Positions 24,652 to 33,612 of a DNA stretch of 64,000 bases are shown in pieces (position 1 is the stretch's first letter; each line of letters begins with the position of its first letter). The notes beneath the pieces were generated by a model. That model was given only the letters and a program-made list of their open reading frames with translations, had not been told where the DNA came from and did not search any database. The position numbers and the translations under genes were made by a program. Origin of the DNA: Acidobacteriota bacterium (GTDB lineage Bacteria; Acidobacteriota; Aminicenantia; Aminicenantales; Saccharicenantaceae); contig JAKLEN010000009.1 in assembly GCA_022711665.1 (NCBI GenBank), positions 1-64,000 on the forward strand, read 5' to 3'.

Positions 24652-25830
24652 CTACTTCTCCAGGGCCGTGATGCCGGGCAGCGTTTCGTAGGCGACGTAT
24701 TCGAGCGAGGCCCCGCCGCCCGTCGAGATGTGGCTGATCTTGTCCCGGACCCCGGCCTTCTTCACGGCGGCCGCGGAGTCCCCGCCGCCGACGATGGAGA
24801 CGGCTCCCGAGGCGGCCACGGCCTTGGCCAGGCCGATCGTGCCCTTGGCGAACTCGTCGATCTCGAAGATGCCCATGGGGCCGTTCCAGAAGATCGTCCG
24901 GGCCATGGCGATGACCGCCGCGTAGGCGGCCACGGTCTTGGGGCCGATATCCACGCCCATCATGTCGTCGGGGAAGGGAAGGGACTCGACGATCTTCGTT
25001 TCCGCCCCCGCCTGGGGCGCCTTGGCCAGGAGGTGGTCCTGGGGCAGGTGGAAACTGACGTTCTGGGTCCGGGCCTTGTCCAGGATGGACAGGGCCACCT
25101 CGATCTGGTCGTCCTCGACGAGCGACTTGCCCACGCCGAGCCCCTGCGCCTTCAGGAACGTGTAGGCCATGGCGCCGCCGATCAGGATGTGGTCGGCCTT
25201 GCCGAGGAGGCTCTCGATGATCTCGATCTTGTCCGAGACCTTGGCCCCGCCCAGGATGGCGACATAGGGCTTGACCGGGGTATGGACCGCCTTCTTGAGG
25301 TAATCGACCTCTTTCTTCATCAGGTAGCCGGCGGCCTTGACCGGAACGAAGTCGGCGATGCCGACGACCGAAGCGTGGGCCCGGTGGCTCGAGCCGAAGG
25401 CGTCGTTGACGAAGATGTCGATGCCCTCGGCCAGCCGGCGGGCGAAGGCCGGGTCGTTCTTTTCCTCTTCCTTGTAGAAACGGACGTTCTCGAGGAGGAG
25501 CGCTTCGCCGCCGGCCAGGCCCTTCTTCAGGCGCTCGACCTCGTCGCCGACGACGTCGGGGGCCATGAGGACCTTGTTCGGGATGAGCTCGGCCAGCCGC
25601 TTCGCCGCCGGCTTCAAGCTCATCGACGGCTCGAACTTGCCCTTGGGCCGCCCCATGTGCGAGGCGATGACCACCCGGGCCCCGTGCTCCAGGAGCCAGT
25701 TGATGGTGGGCAGCGAGGCCCGGATCCGGTTGTCGTCGCGGATCTGGCCCTTGTCGTCCAGCGGGACGTTGAAGTCGACGCGCAGGAAGACGAGCTTGCC
25801 CTTGACGTCCAGGTCGGTGACGAAGTTCAT
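24652..25830 (-). CDS. pgk: Phosphoglycerate kinase
   Basis: A 392-residue glycolytic enzyme, the usual bacterial length. Recognisable elements are RVDFNVPLD near the N-terminus, HMGRPKG, the NDAFGSSHRAHAS substrate motif, AILGGAKVSDKI, the ATP-site segment FWNGPMGIFE and GGGDSAAAV near the C-terminus. It transfers phosphate from 1,3-bisphosphoglycerate to ADP. It lies seven bases after gap and directly before tpiA. Confidence 0.97.
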   Translation of the reverse strand: MNFVTDLDVKGKLVFLRVDFNVPLDDKGQIRDDNRIRASLPTINWLLEHGARVVIASHMGRPKGKFEPSMSLKPAAKRLAELIPNKVLMAPDVVGDEVERLKKGLAGGEALLLENVRFYKEEEKNDPAFARRLAEGIDIFVNDAFGSSHRAHASVVGIADFVPVKAAGYLMKKEVDYLKKAVHTPVKPYVAILGGAKVSDKIEIIESLLGKADHILIGGAMAYTFLKAQGLGVGKSLVEDDQIEVALSILDKARTQNVSFHLPQDHLLAKAPQAGAETKIVESLPFPDDMMGVDIGPKTVAAYAAVIAMARTIFWNGPMGIFEIDEFAKGTIGLAKAVAASGAVSIVGGGDSAAAVKKAGVRDKISHISTGGGASLEYVAYETLPGITALEK

Positions 25831-25837
25831 GCGCGCC

Positions 25838-26839
<1,002 letters not shown>

Positions 26840-26876
26840 GGTAACCTCCTGTTGGGATGCATGAAAAATCGCCCCG

Positions 26877-26905
26877 AAAATACCACAGATAGGCCCCGAT
26901 TTCAA
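26877..26905 (-). promoter_or_regulatory. Sigma-70 promoter of the gap operon
   Basis: On the minus strand TTGAAA (26905-26900), 17 bp, TATTTT (26882-26877). AGGAGG and the gap ATG follow about 38 bases downstream. The same TTGA-N17-TATTTT form occurs before the VWA gene. Confidence 0.6.
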
Positions 26906-26928
26906 GGCCGGGCGGCCCGGCGGCGGGC

Positions 26929-29247
26929 CTATTCGGCCGGGCCCTGAGGCTTGCCGGCGGGACGGGCCTTCTTGGCCCGCTTCTGCCCGTACATCTCGAC
27001 GTCGGCCCGGCTCACCAGCTCTTCGACGGTCGCCGGACTGTCGGGTTCGCGGGAGGCCACGCCGAAGCTCACCGACAGGCGGAAGCCGGCCTCTGCGGCC
27101 GACCGGGCGTTGAACATCTCCAGCCGGTCCTGCAGCCGGCGCGTCAGAAGCTCGGTGTCGGCCGGATCGTTCTCCATGGCCAGCACGGCGAACTCGTCCC
27201 CGCCCAGGCGGCCGATGACGTCCGATTCCCGGAAGCAATTGCGCAGGATGAAGGCGACCTCGACCAGGGCCCGGTCGCCCATCTTGTGGCCGCCCGTGTC
27301 GTTGATCGTCTTGAGGTCGTCGAGGTCGATATAGATCAGGGCCAGCGTCTTCTTCAGCCGTGACGCCGTCTTGATGGCCAGCTCGGCCAGAGTCTGGAAG
27401 CCCCGCCGGTTGCAGAGGCCGGTCAGCTCGTCGTGCAGGGACAGGGCCCGGATCTCCTCCTCCATGTGCTTGCGGTCGGTTATATCCGTCAGCACGGCCA
27501 TAGTGCCGCCGAACTGGGCGGCCCGGATGCGCGGCCCGCCGCTGACGAGGAAGGTCCGGGTGCTGCCGTCGCGATGGAGGAAGTCGAGCTCGTAGCGGTC
27601 CGAGATGCCCTTGAGGCGCTTCTCGTCGGCCCGGCGGACGAGCTCGTGCTGGTCCTTGGGAACGAAGGCCAGGACCGGCTGTTCGATCATCTCGCCGGGC
27701 GTGTAGCCCAGCGTTCGGGCCGCGGCCGGATTGACGAAGGTGAAGCGGCCTTCCGTGTCGGTCAGGACGAGGCCCTCGGTCATGGTCTGGACGGTGCTCT
27801 CGCTGAATTGCCGCAGCTGCTCCAGCTCCTCCTCGGCCCGGAGGCGCTGGGTGATGTCCTTGATGATCCCCAGGATGCCGCCGATCGAGCCGTCGGGGCG
27901 CTGGTACGTGGTCTTGATGAAAATGATCTGATGATCGCCGTCCCAGGCCTGGAACGGGGCCTCGTAGACCTGGTGCCCCGGCTCGGCCAGCAGGGCCTGG
28001 TCGTGCTGCTGATGCGTCTCGGCCCGCTCCGGCCCGAGGATGTCGGCGATGGTGTGGCCGATGAGCTCGTCCTTGTCGTGGCCGAGGAGCTTCTCGAAGG
28101 CGGCGTTGACGCCCCGATAGCGGCCCTCCGTATCCTTGATGAAGGCCGGGTTGGGCATGATGTCGATCATGAGCTGCATAAAATCGCCCGTGCTCCTGTT
28201 CGCTTCGTCCCACTTGGTGCGTTCGGCGGCTTCCTCGGCGGCCAGGCCCCGGCGCCAGAAGATGAACAGGACCCCGCCGGCGACGAGGATGAGCAGGCCG
28301 GTCACGATGGCCAGCCGCAGGACGGCCGCCGACATGCCGGAGGTCACTTCGGCCAGGTCGGTCTTGACGGCGACGAGCCAGTCCGTGCCGGGGACGGCCC
28401 GGAGGTATTCGATGACCGGACGGCCGCGGTAATCCGTGCCCTCGACGATCCCTTCATCGCCTAGCGCCTCCTGGGAGGCCGGCCGGCGGAAGCTGGATAC
28501 CGGGATAGGCGGGGGAGGGGTCTGGCCCTCGTGCAGACGGGGCAGGTTGAGGCGGACGAATTCCCCGGACTCGACCCGGAGCAGCAGGGCCTCCGCCGAT
28601 TCCCAGCGGTTGGGCCAGCCGCTGAGCAGGGGATCGATCTCGGCCGCGAAATCGATCGATATCCGGAGCAGGATGACCGGCGATGCGGACTCGCCCACGC
28701 CGAGCAGGGGGACCATCAGGTTGATGGTCCGCTGGCCGGTGGCCTGGTCCTGCTCGACGCCGCCGAGCAGGGGCTTGGCGTCGCGCCAGGCGTCATGCCC
28801 GGCGCGGAGGGATTCGGGAGTGGAGACGAAGGCCGCGCCCTCGGGATAGGTCACCAGCGTCCGGCCGCCCGGCAGGACAAGCTCGGCCTTGCAGAAGCGC
28901 AGGCTCTTCTGGAGCGCCTTCATGCTGGCCTGGAAGCGGGCCCGGTTCGGCTCGCCGCCGGCCCCGGACTCCAGGGCCTTGACCGCTTCGGCGGAGAAGC
29001 GGGTCTCCGCCTGGATGGCCGTGGCCAAGGCCAGCTTCTCCTTGCGCCAATCCTCGATCTGCTCGGTCTTGAGCCCGGCCACCGTGGCCAGCTCGCTTTC
29101 CAGAAAGGCGCGGGAGTGCCGGGTTTCGACGACGTAGAAATTCCTGGAGATCGCCGAAAGCCCGGCGGCGAGAAGGACGAACACCAGGACAAGCTGCCAG
29201 GGGACTTTGCGGGACAGAGGACGGCGAGACCTGTTTGGTTCCTTCAA
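26929..29247 (-). CDS. Membrane diguanylate cyclase with double PAS sensor
   Basis: A 772-residue sensor that should make cyclic di-GMP. A membrane helix near residues 17-35 and another at about 310-330 (LAIVTGLLILVAGGVLFIF) bracket an extracytoplasmic Cache-like domain. Two PAS domains follow (about 360-475 with FIKDTEGRYRGVNAAFEKLLG, and about 490-600 with LTDTEGRFTFVNPAAARTLGY), then a GGDEF domain with an intact GGDEF at 682-686 and an inhibitory I-site RESD at 673-676. Catalytic activity with product inhibition is therefore expected. No EAL domain is present. The start appears to be TTG at 29247, seven bases after GGAGGG. It is transcribed away from nnr. Confidence 0.93.
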   Translation of the reverse strand: MKEPNRSRRPLSRKVPWQLVLVFVLLAAGLSAISRNFYVVETRHSRAFLESELATVAGLKTEQIEDWRKEKLALATAIQAETRFSAEAVKALESGAGGEPNRARFQASMKALQKSLRFCKAELVLPGGRTLVTYPEGAAFVSTPESLRAGHDAWRDAKPLLGGVEQDQATGQRTINLMVPLLGVGESASPVILLRISIDFAAEIDPLLSGWPNRWESAEALLLRVESGEFVRLNLPRLHEGQTPPPPIPVSSFRRPASQEALGDEGIVEGTDYRGRPVIEYLRAVPGTDWLVAVKTDLAEVTSGMSAAVLRLAIVTGLLILVAGGVLFIFWRRGLAAEEAAERTKWDEANRSTGDFMQLMIDIMPNPAFIKDTEGRYRGVNAAFEKLLGHDKDELIGHTIADILGPERAETHQQHDQALLAEPGHQVYEAPFQAWDGDHQIIFIKTTYQRPDGSIGGILGIIKDITQRLRAEEELEQLRQFSESTVQTMTEGLVLTDTEGRFTFVNPAAARTLGYTPGEMIEQPVLAFVPKDQHELVRRADEKRLKGISDRYELDFLHRDGSTRTFLVSGGPRIRAAQFGGTMAVLTDITDRKHMEEEIRALSLHDELTGLCNRRGFQTLAELAIKTASRLKKTLALIYIDLDDLKTINDTGGHKMGDRALVEVAFILRNCFRESDVIGRLGGDEFAVLAMENDPADTELLTRRLQDRLEMFNARSAAEAGFRLSVSFGVASREPDSPATVEELVSRADVEMYGQKRAKKARPAGKPQGPAE

Positions 29248-29302
29248 CTCTCAACCCTCCGGTCTGCAGGGTTTAGTCGGCGAATGATACCCGTTTGCGC
29301 TA

Positions 29303-29332
29303 TTCCTAACACACAGGCCGAAGGCCTGTCAA
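29303..29332 (-). promoter_or_regulatory. Promoter with overlapping palindrome before the diguanylate cyclase gene
   Basis: On the minus strand TTGACA (29332-29327) is followed after 18 bp by TAGGAA (29308-29303), a weak -10. The spacer holds a perfect palindrome, ACAGGCC-GAA-GGCCTGT (29313-29329), placed where a repressor would block RNA polymerase. Confidence 0.4.
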
Positions 29333-29431
29333 TATCTTGATGCCGCGCGATGACGGAGCCCCAATTATGGGGGCTCCATCCGCCGCCGCCGGGACTGGAC
29401 GCCCGGTCCGGCGGCCGGCGGCGGCGAAATG

Positions 29432-29440
29432 TGCTAAAAT
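29432..29440 (+). promoter_or_regulatory. Extended -10 promoter for nnr
   Basis: TGC followed by TAAAAT (29435-29440) forms an extended -10 with no convincing -35. GGAGGAGG and the nnr ATG follow at 29454-29464. Confidence 0.4.
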
Positions 29441-29463
29441 CCCCCCGATATCGGAGGAGGCCC

Positions 29464-31017
29464 ATGAAGATCCTGACCTCGGCCGAGATGAGAGAGATCG
29501 ACCGCGCCGCGATCGAGGACATCGGCATCCCGGGCGCGGTGCTCATGGAGAACGCCGGCCTGCGGATCGTCCGGGCGATCCGGCGCCGCTTCCCGGACCT
29601 CGACTGCCAGCGCATCGTGATCGTGGCCGGCAAGGGCAACAACGGCGGGGACGGCTTCGTCGTCGCCCGCCACCTGGCCAATTCCGGGGCCCGGCCCGCG
29701 ATCCTGCTCCTGGCGGGGAAGGACGAGGTCAAGGGAGACGCCGCGGTCAATCTGGCCGTGGCCCTGAAGATGGGCCTGCCGGTGACCGAGGTCCGGGACC
29801 CGGCGGCCTGGAAGAAGGCGCGGCAGGAGGTCCTCAAGGCCGCGATCGTCGTCGACGCCCTCTTCGGGACGGGGCTGGCCAAGCCGCTCGAGGGCCTGTA
29901 CGCCGCGGCGGTCGAGGATATCAACCGTTCGGAGGCCTTCAAGATCGCCGTCGACATCCCTTCGGGCCTGTCGTCCGATACGTTCGAGACGATCGGGCCG
30001 AGCGTCGCCGCCGATCTGACGGTCACGCTGGCCGCGCCCAAGATCGCCCACATCTTTCCGCCGGCCGCCGACCGCGTCGGCGAGCTGATCGTGGCTCCGA
30101 TCGGCCTGCCGGCCTCGCTCTTCGACAGGGCGGAGCTGAAGCTGGAGATGATCGAGGAGGCGGCCCTGGCCCCGTTCTTCGCCAGGCGCAAGCGGGACAC
30201 GCACAAGGGGACCTACGGCCACGTCCTGATCTTCGCCGGGTCGCTGGGCAAGTCCGGGGCGGCCGCGCTGGCCGGCCGGGCGGCCCTGCGCATGGGCGCG
30301 GGACTAGTCACGGTGGCCACGGCCGCCGGCGTCCTGCCCTCGGTGGCCCGGGGCATGGCCGAGCTCATGACCGAGCCGCTGGCCGAGACCCCGGAGAAGA
30401 CCATCGGCGCGGCGGCCCTGCCCCGGGCCGTCGCCCTGCTCAAGGGCAAGAGCGCCGTGCTCGCCGGGCCCGGGCTCTCGACCCACCCCTCGACCGCCGA
30501 GTTCCTGCTCGGCCTGCTGCCGAAGATCAAGGGCCCCTGCGTCATCGACGCCGACGGCCTGAACATCGTCGCGGCCCGGCCCGGGACGCTGCGGGCCATG
30601 GCCGGTCCGGTCGTGCTGACGCCCCATCCCGGCGAGTTCGCCCGGCTGATCGGCCGGACCGCCGAGGACGTCCTGCGGCATCGCCTGGAGCTGGCCCCGG
30701 AGTTCGCGGTCAGGAACGGCGTCACGCTCGTGCTCAAGGGCCACCGGACGCTCGTCGCCGGGCCGGACGGGCGCGTCTTCGTCAATCCGACGGGGAATCC
30801 GGGTATGGCCACCGGCGGCTCCGGCGACGTGCTCGGCGGGATGATCGCCGCCGGGCTCGGCCAGAAGGCCGGCCTCCCCGAGGCCGTTTTGGCGGCCGTT
30901 TACGCCCACGGCCTGGCCGGCGATGTGGCCGCCGAGCGGTTGAGCCAGCGGGCGCTCGTCGCCGGCGATATCATCCGCTGCCTGCCGCCGGCCCTGAGAG
31001 CCCTGGAGGACGCGTGA
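29464..31017 (+). CDS. nnr: Bifunctional NAD(P)H-hydrate epimerase / ADP-dependent dehydratase
   Basis: A 517-residue two-domain repair enzyme for hydrated NAD(P)H. The N-terminal YjeF epimerase domain (about 1-215) has VLMENAG, GKGNNGGDGFVVAR and VDALFGTGL. The C-terminal ribokinase-like dehydratase domain (about 225-510) has KGTYGHVLIFAGS, DADGLN, LTPHPGEFARL and the catalytic NPTGNPGMATGGSGDVL. Fusion of both activities is normal for bacterial Nnr. The ATG at 29464 follows GGAGGAGG. Its stop overlaps the GTG of tsaE, a frequent gene pairing. Confidence 0.96.
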   Translation: MKILTSAEMREIDRAAIEDIGIPGAVLMENAGLRIVRAIRRRFPDLDCQRIVIVAGKGNNGGDGFVVARHLANSGARPAILLLAGKDEVKGDAAVNLAVALKMGLPVTEVRDPAAWKKARQEVLKAAIVVDALFGTGLAKPLEGLYAAAVEDINRSEAFKIAVDIPSGLSSDTFETIGPSVAADLTVTLAAPKIAHIFPPAADRVGELIVAPIGLPASLFDRAELKLEMIEEAALAPFFARRKRDTHKGTYGHVLIFAGSLGKSGAAALAGRAALRMGAGLVTVATAAGVLPSVARGMAELMTEPLAETPEKTIGAAALPRAVALLKGKSAVLAGPGLSTHPSTAEFLLGLLPKIKGPCVIDADGLNIVAARPGTLRAMAGPVVLTPHPGEFARLIGRTAEDVLRHRLELAPEFAVRNGVTLVLKGHRTLVAGPDGRVFVNPTGNPGMATGGSGDVLGGMIAAGLGQKAGLPEAVLAAVYAHGLAGDVAAERLSQRALVAGDIIRCLPPALRALEDA

Positions 31018-31448
31018 GCGCGGTCCAGGCCATGAGCGGGACGAGGACGGTCACGACGGGGTCGGACGAGGAAACCTTCGAGCTGGCCCGGAAGATGGCC
31101 GCCGGCTTCGCCGGAACGGAGGTCGTCCTGCTCGTCGGCGAGCTGGGAGCGGGGAAGACGGTCTTCGCCAAGGGCCTGGCCGCCGGGCTCGGGGTGGCCG
31201 ATCCCGGCATTGTCTCGAGCCCGTCCTACACCCTGGTCAACGTCTACGAGGGCCGGCACCGGGTCTTCCACATCGACCTCTACCGCCTCGAGGGAGAGGC
31301 CGAGATCGCCGACCTCGGCTGGGAGGACATGCTGGGGCAGGGCGTGGTCATCGTCGAGTGGGCCGAGAAGCTGACCTTCCCGGTCGACGCCGTCAGGGTC
31401 CGGATCGAAACGACCGGCGACGACGAGCGCCGCATCACCATCGGCTGA
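31014..31448 (+). CDS. tsaE: tRNA threonylcarbamoyladenosine biosynthesis ATPase TsaE
   Basis: A 144-residue P-loop protein. Walker A is GELGAGKTVF, followed by SSPSYTLVNVYEG, the Walker B-like HIDLYRLE and the WAEK motif, all typical of TsaE, which works with TsaB and TsaD to make the t6A base of ANN-decoding tRNAs. The start is probably GTG at 31014, overlapping the nnr stop and following GGAGG; ATG at 31032 is the alternative. tsaB and tsaD are not in the window. Confidence 0.93.
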   Translation: MSAVQAMSGTRTVTTGSDEETFELARKMAAGFAGTEVVLLVGELGAGKTVFAKGLAAGLGVADPGIVSSPSYTLVNVYEGRHRVFHIDLYRLEGEAEIADLGWEDMLGQGVVIVEWAEKLTFPVDAVRVRIETTGDDERRITIG

Positions 31449-31529
31449 ACTCCCGGGGGCCGTTCCGGACGGGCCCGCTCATCCGGGCTTCAACCCGTCA
31501 CGCCGTCGCGACGCCGGGCGCCCGTCGGG

Positions 31530-32231
31530 CTATTTCGCCAGCTCGGCCAGGGCGGCTTTGAGCTTGGCCGTCGTTTCCGCCGCCGCCCGGACCCGGCCGG
31601 CGAAGATGTCCTTGGGCGAGACCTGCCTGCCGTAGAATTTGCGGTTGGCCTTGCCGTCCTCATGGAGCGACGAGCCCTGCAGGGTCAGGCCGGCGTAGAG
31701 TCCGCGGCTGCGCGAGTAGGACAGGATCTCGGCTTTGAACGCCGCGTCCGTGCTGGCCTCGGCGGTGCGGCCCAGCGGGCCGGCGGCCACGCCGATGTCC
31801 GCTCCCAGCGTGAACTTGCCCTGGCCGAGGTGCTCGACGCTGCGCGGCGTCCGGAAGACGAGGACGATGTCGGCCGACTGGACGCCGGCCTGCCAGCCGA
31901 GGCTGCCGCCGGTGATCTCGATGAAGGCGGGATCGCTCCAGCCGCCGTCCTTGCCCCGGACGAGCACGAAGCCGCGGCCATGGCGGCCGCCGATGATCAG
32001 GCCGGCCCGGATGACGTCCGGGATGATGGCGATCCCGGCGCAGTTCCTGATCAGGCCGGCCGGGATGCTCTTGTCCGACTCCTTGGTCATCTCCTCGAGG
32101 ACCCGGACGGCGTCCTCGATCTTCTCGATCTGGCCGGCGGACCGGCCCTCGTCGGCCCGGGGCAGGGCCAGGACCGGGGACAGGGCGAGCAGGATGGACA
32201 GCGGCAGAGCCGCTCCGCGGACGAGTCTCAT
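31530..32231 (-). CDS. SYLF (Ysc84-type) lipid-binding domain protein, exported
   Basis: A 233-residue protein with a signal peptide (residues about 5-24) and a single SYLF domain: IPAGLIRNCAGIAIIPDVIRAG, GRHGRGFVLVRG, GGSLGWQAGVQSADIVLVF and the SRSRGLYAGLTLQGSSL ending. SYLF domains bind membrane lipids; the bacterial exported forms have no defined role. The start overlaps the thiE stop (ATGA), so it is translated with thiE although no functional link is obvious. It converges with tsaE; the 81-base gap contains an imperfect GGGCCGT/ACGGGCCC hairpin that could end either transcript. Confidence 0.88.
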   Translation of the reverse strand: MRLVRGAALPLSILLALSPVLALPRADEGRSAGQIEKIEDAVRVLEEMTKESDKSIPAGLIRNCAGIAIIPDVIRAGLIIGGRHGRGFVLVRGKDGGWSDPAFIEITGGSLGWQAGVQSADIVLVFRTPRSVEHLGQGKFTLGADIGVAAGPLGRTAEASTDAAFKAEILSYSRSRGLYAGLTLQGSSLHEDGKANRKFYGRQVSPKDIFAGRVRAAAETTAKLKAALAELAK

Positions 32232-32872
32232 CTTTCCCTCCTCTTGGGCTGGATCTCGAAAGCCCGTTTCAGCTCTTCGGCGGCGCGCCGGGCGTCCGGG
32301 GCGCCGAGGATGGCCGAAACGACGGCCACGCCGTCGGCGCCGGCCGCGGCCATCTCCGCCGCGCCGGCCGCGCCGATGCCGCCGATGGCCACGACCGGCA
32401 GACGGACGGCCGCCTTGATCCGGCCGATCCCGGCCGGGCCCAGGACGGCCAGCTCGGTCTGCTTGGTGCTCGTGGCGAAGGCCGGGCCGGCCCCGACGTA
32501 GTCGGCGCCGTCCCGCTCCGCCCGCCGGGCCTCCTCGGCGGTGTTGACCGAGAGGCCGATGATCCCCCGGGGGCCCAGGAGCCGGCGGGCCGCGGCCACG
32601 GGCAGGTCGTCCTGGCCGAGGTGGACGCCGGCGGCGCCGCAGGCCAGGGCGACGTCAACCCGGTCGTTGATGAGCAGCGGCACGCCGCGCCGGGCCAGCC
32701 GGGCCGCGACGTCCGAGGCCAGGGCGGCGAAGGCGGCCCCGCCGAGACTCTTGGCCCGGAGCTGGACGATGGTCACCCCGCCGTCGACGGCCGCGTCGAC
32801 CAGTCCGGCCAGGTCGCGGCCCGCCGCGTACCCGGCGTCGGCGACGAGATAGAGCGAATAATCGATAGCCAT
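32228..32872 (-). CDS. thiE: Thiamine-phosphate synthase
   Basis: A 214-residue TIM-barrel enzyme joining the pyrimidine and thiazole halves of thiamine. Conserved elements are YLVADAG at the N-terminus, VTIVQLRAK, the diphosphate-site LLINDRVDVAL, GVHLGQDDLP, GLSVNTAEEA, YVGAGPAFATSTK and the C-terminal AIGGIGA with VVSAILGA. The start is one of two ATGs (32872 or 32878); the former matches the predicted transcript start of an extended -10 promoter at 32880-32885, giving a leaderless message without Shine-Dalgarno sequence. No other thi gene or TPP riboswitch is visible here. Confidence 0.93.
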   Translation of the reverse strand: MAIDYSLYLVADAGYAAGRDLAGLVDAAVDGGVTIVQLRAKSLGGAAFAALASDVAARLARRGVPLLINDRVDVALACGAAGVHLGQDDLPVAAARRLLGPRGIIGLSVNTAEEARRAERDGADYVGAGPAFATSTKQTELAVLGPAGIGRIKAAVRLPVVAIGGIGAAGAAEMAAAGADGVAVVSAILGAPDARRAAEELKRAFEIQPKRRER

Positions 32873-32879
32873 CGCCATT

Positions 32880-32905
32880 AGTATAGCAAATCGCGCCGGG
32901 GTCAA
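32880..32905 (-). promoter_or_regulatory. Extended -10 promoter of thiE, apparently leaderless
   Basis: On the minus strand TGC-TATACT (TATACT at 32885-32880) lies directly before the ATGs of thiE. A TTGACC (32905-32900) is present but only 14 bp away, so the extended -10 probably matters more. The predicted start falls at about 32873. Confidence 0.45.
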
Positions 32906-32922
32906 CCTCCAGCCGGGTTTAT

Positions 32923-32984
32923 AAGATGGGGTCAAACCTACCTTTTACCCGTTTTTGGGCAAAAGGTAGGTTTGACCCCATCTT
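32923..32984. repeat. Perfect palindromic intergenic element
   Basis: Two perfect 24-base arms (32923-32946 and 32961-32984, core GGGGTCAAACCTACCTTTT) flank a 14-base loop that itself pairs CCC with GGG. It lies between the divergent thiE and apt genes, so it is not a terminator for either. The core GGTCAAACCTA is shared with the element at 18516-18625. Confidence 0.9.
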
Positions 32985-33031
32985 GAGGCGGATTGACTTT
33001 GCGGGAGGAATATTAATAAAGTAAGGCTGTC

Positions 33032-33562
33032 ATGAAGATCGATCTCAAAGACTACATCCTCGACGTCGTTGATTTCCCCAAGCCGGGCGTCCTGTTCAAG
33101 GACATCACCCCGATCGTCCAGAGCTCCGAAGCCTTCAATGCCGTCATCGACCAGCTGACGGCCTGGGCCCGGACGAAGAAGCCCGAGCTCATCATCGGCA
33201 TCGAGTCGCGGGGCTTCCTCTTCGCGGCGGCCCTGGCCCGGGACCTCCGGCTGGGTTTGACCGTCATCCGCAAGAAGGGCAAGCTGCCCCGCAAGTGCGC
33301 CGTGGTCGAGGCGCCGAACGAGTACGCCGTCGAGCACTTCGAGATGCACGAGGATGCCGTGGCCCGCGGCCAGCGCGTCGTCATCATCGACGACCTCATC
33401 GCCACCGGGTCCTCGAGCGTCAGCGCCATCGACCTGGTCCAGAAGCTGGCCGGCGATGTCGTAGGCTTCGGGGCCGTCGTCGAGCTGTCGTTCCTGCACG
33501 GCGTCGAGAAGATCCGCGCGGCCCATCCGGAAGTCGAGGTCCGGGCCCTCGTCCGCTATTGA
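33032..33562 (+). CDS. apt: Adenine phosphoribosyltransferase
   Basis: A 176-residue enzyme of typical length that salvages adenine to AMP using PRPP. Recognisable parts are DFPKPGVLFKDITP near the N-terminus, IGIESRGFLFAAALA, IRKKGKLP, and the PRPP-binding loop VVIIDDLIATGSS. It is followed after 50 bases by a purine-type permease, forming a salvage unit. A TAAGG lies six bases before the ATG; a TTGACT at 32993 may be its -35, with no convincing -10. Confidence 0.95.
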   Translation: MKIDLKDYILDVVDFPKPGVLFKDITPIVQSSEAFNAVIDQLTAWARTKKPELIIGIESRGFLFAAALARDLRLGLTVIRKKGKLPRKCAVVEAPNEYAVEHFEMHEDAVARGQRVVIIDDLIATGSSSVSAIDLVQKLAGDVVGFGAVVELSFLHGVEKIRAAHPEVEVRALVRY

Positions 33563-33612
33563 CGGGGACGTCAGGGCGGCGGGGGAATGGGCGCGGCGAG
33601 CGGGGGAGGGGC

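Noticed and set aside
32872..33031. TPP or purine riboswitch ahead of thiE or apt
   Set aside because: No conserved riboswitch core is visible; the thiE message appears leaderless and the only structure is the palindromic repeat.
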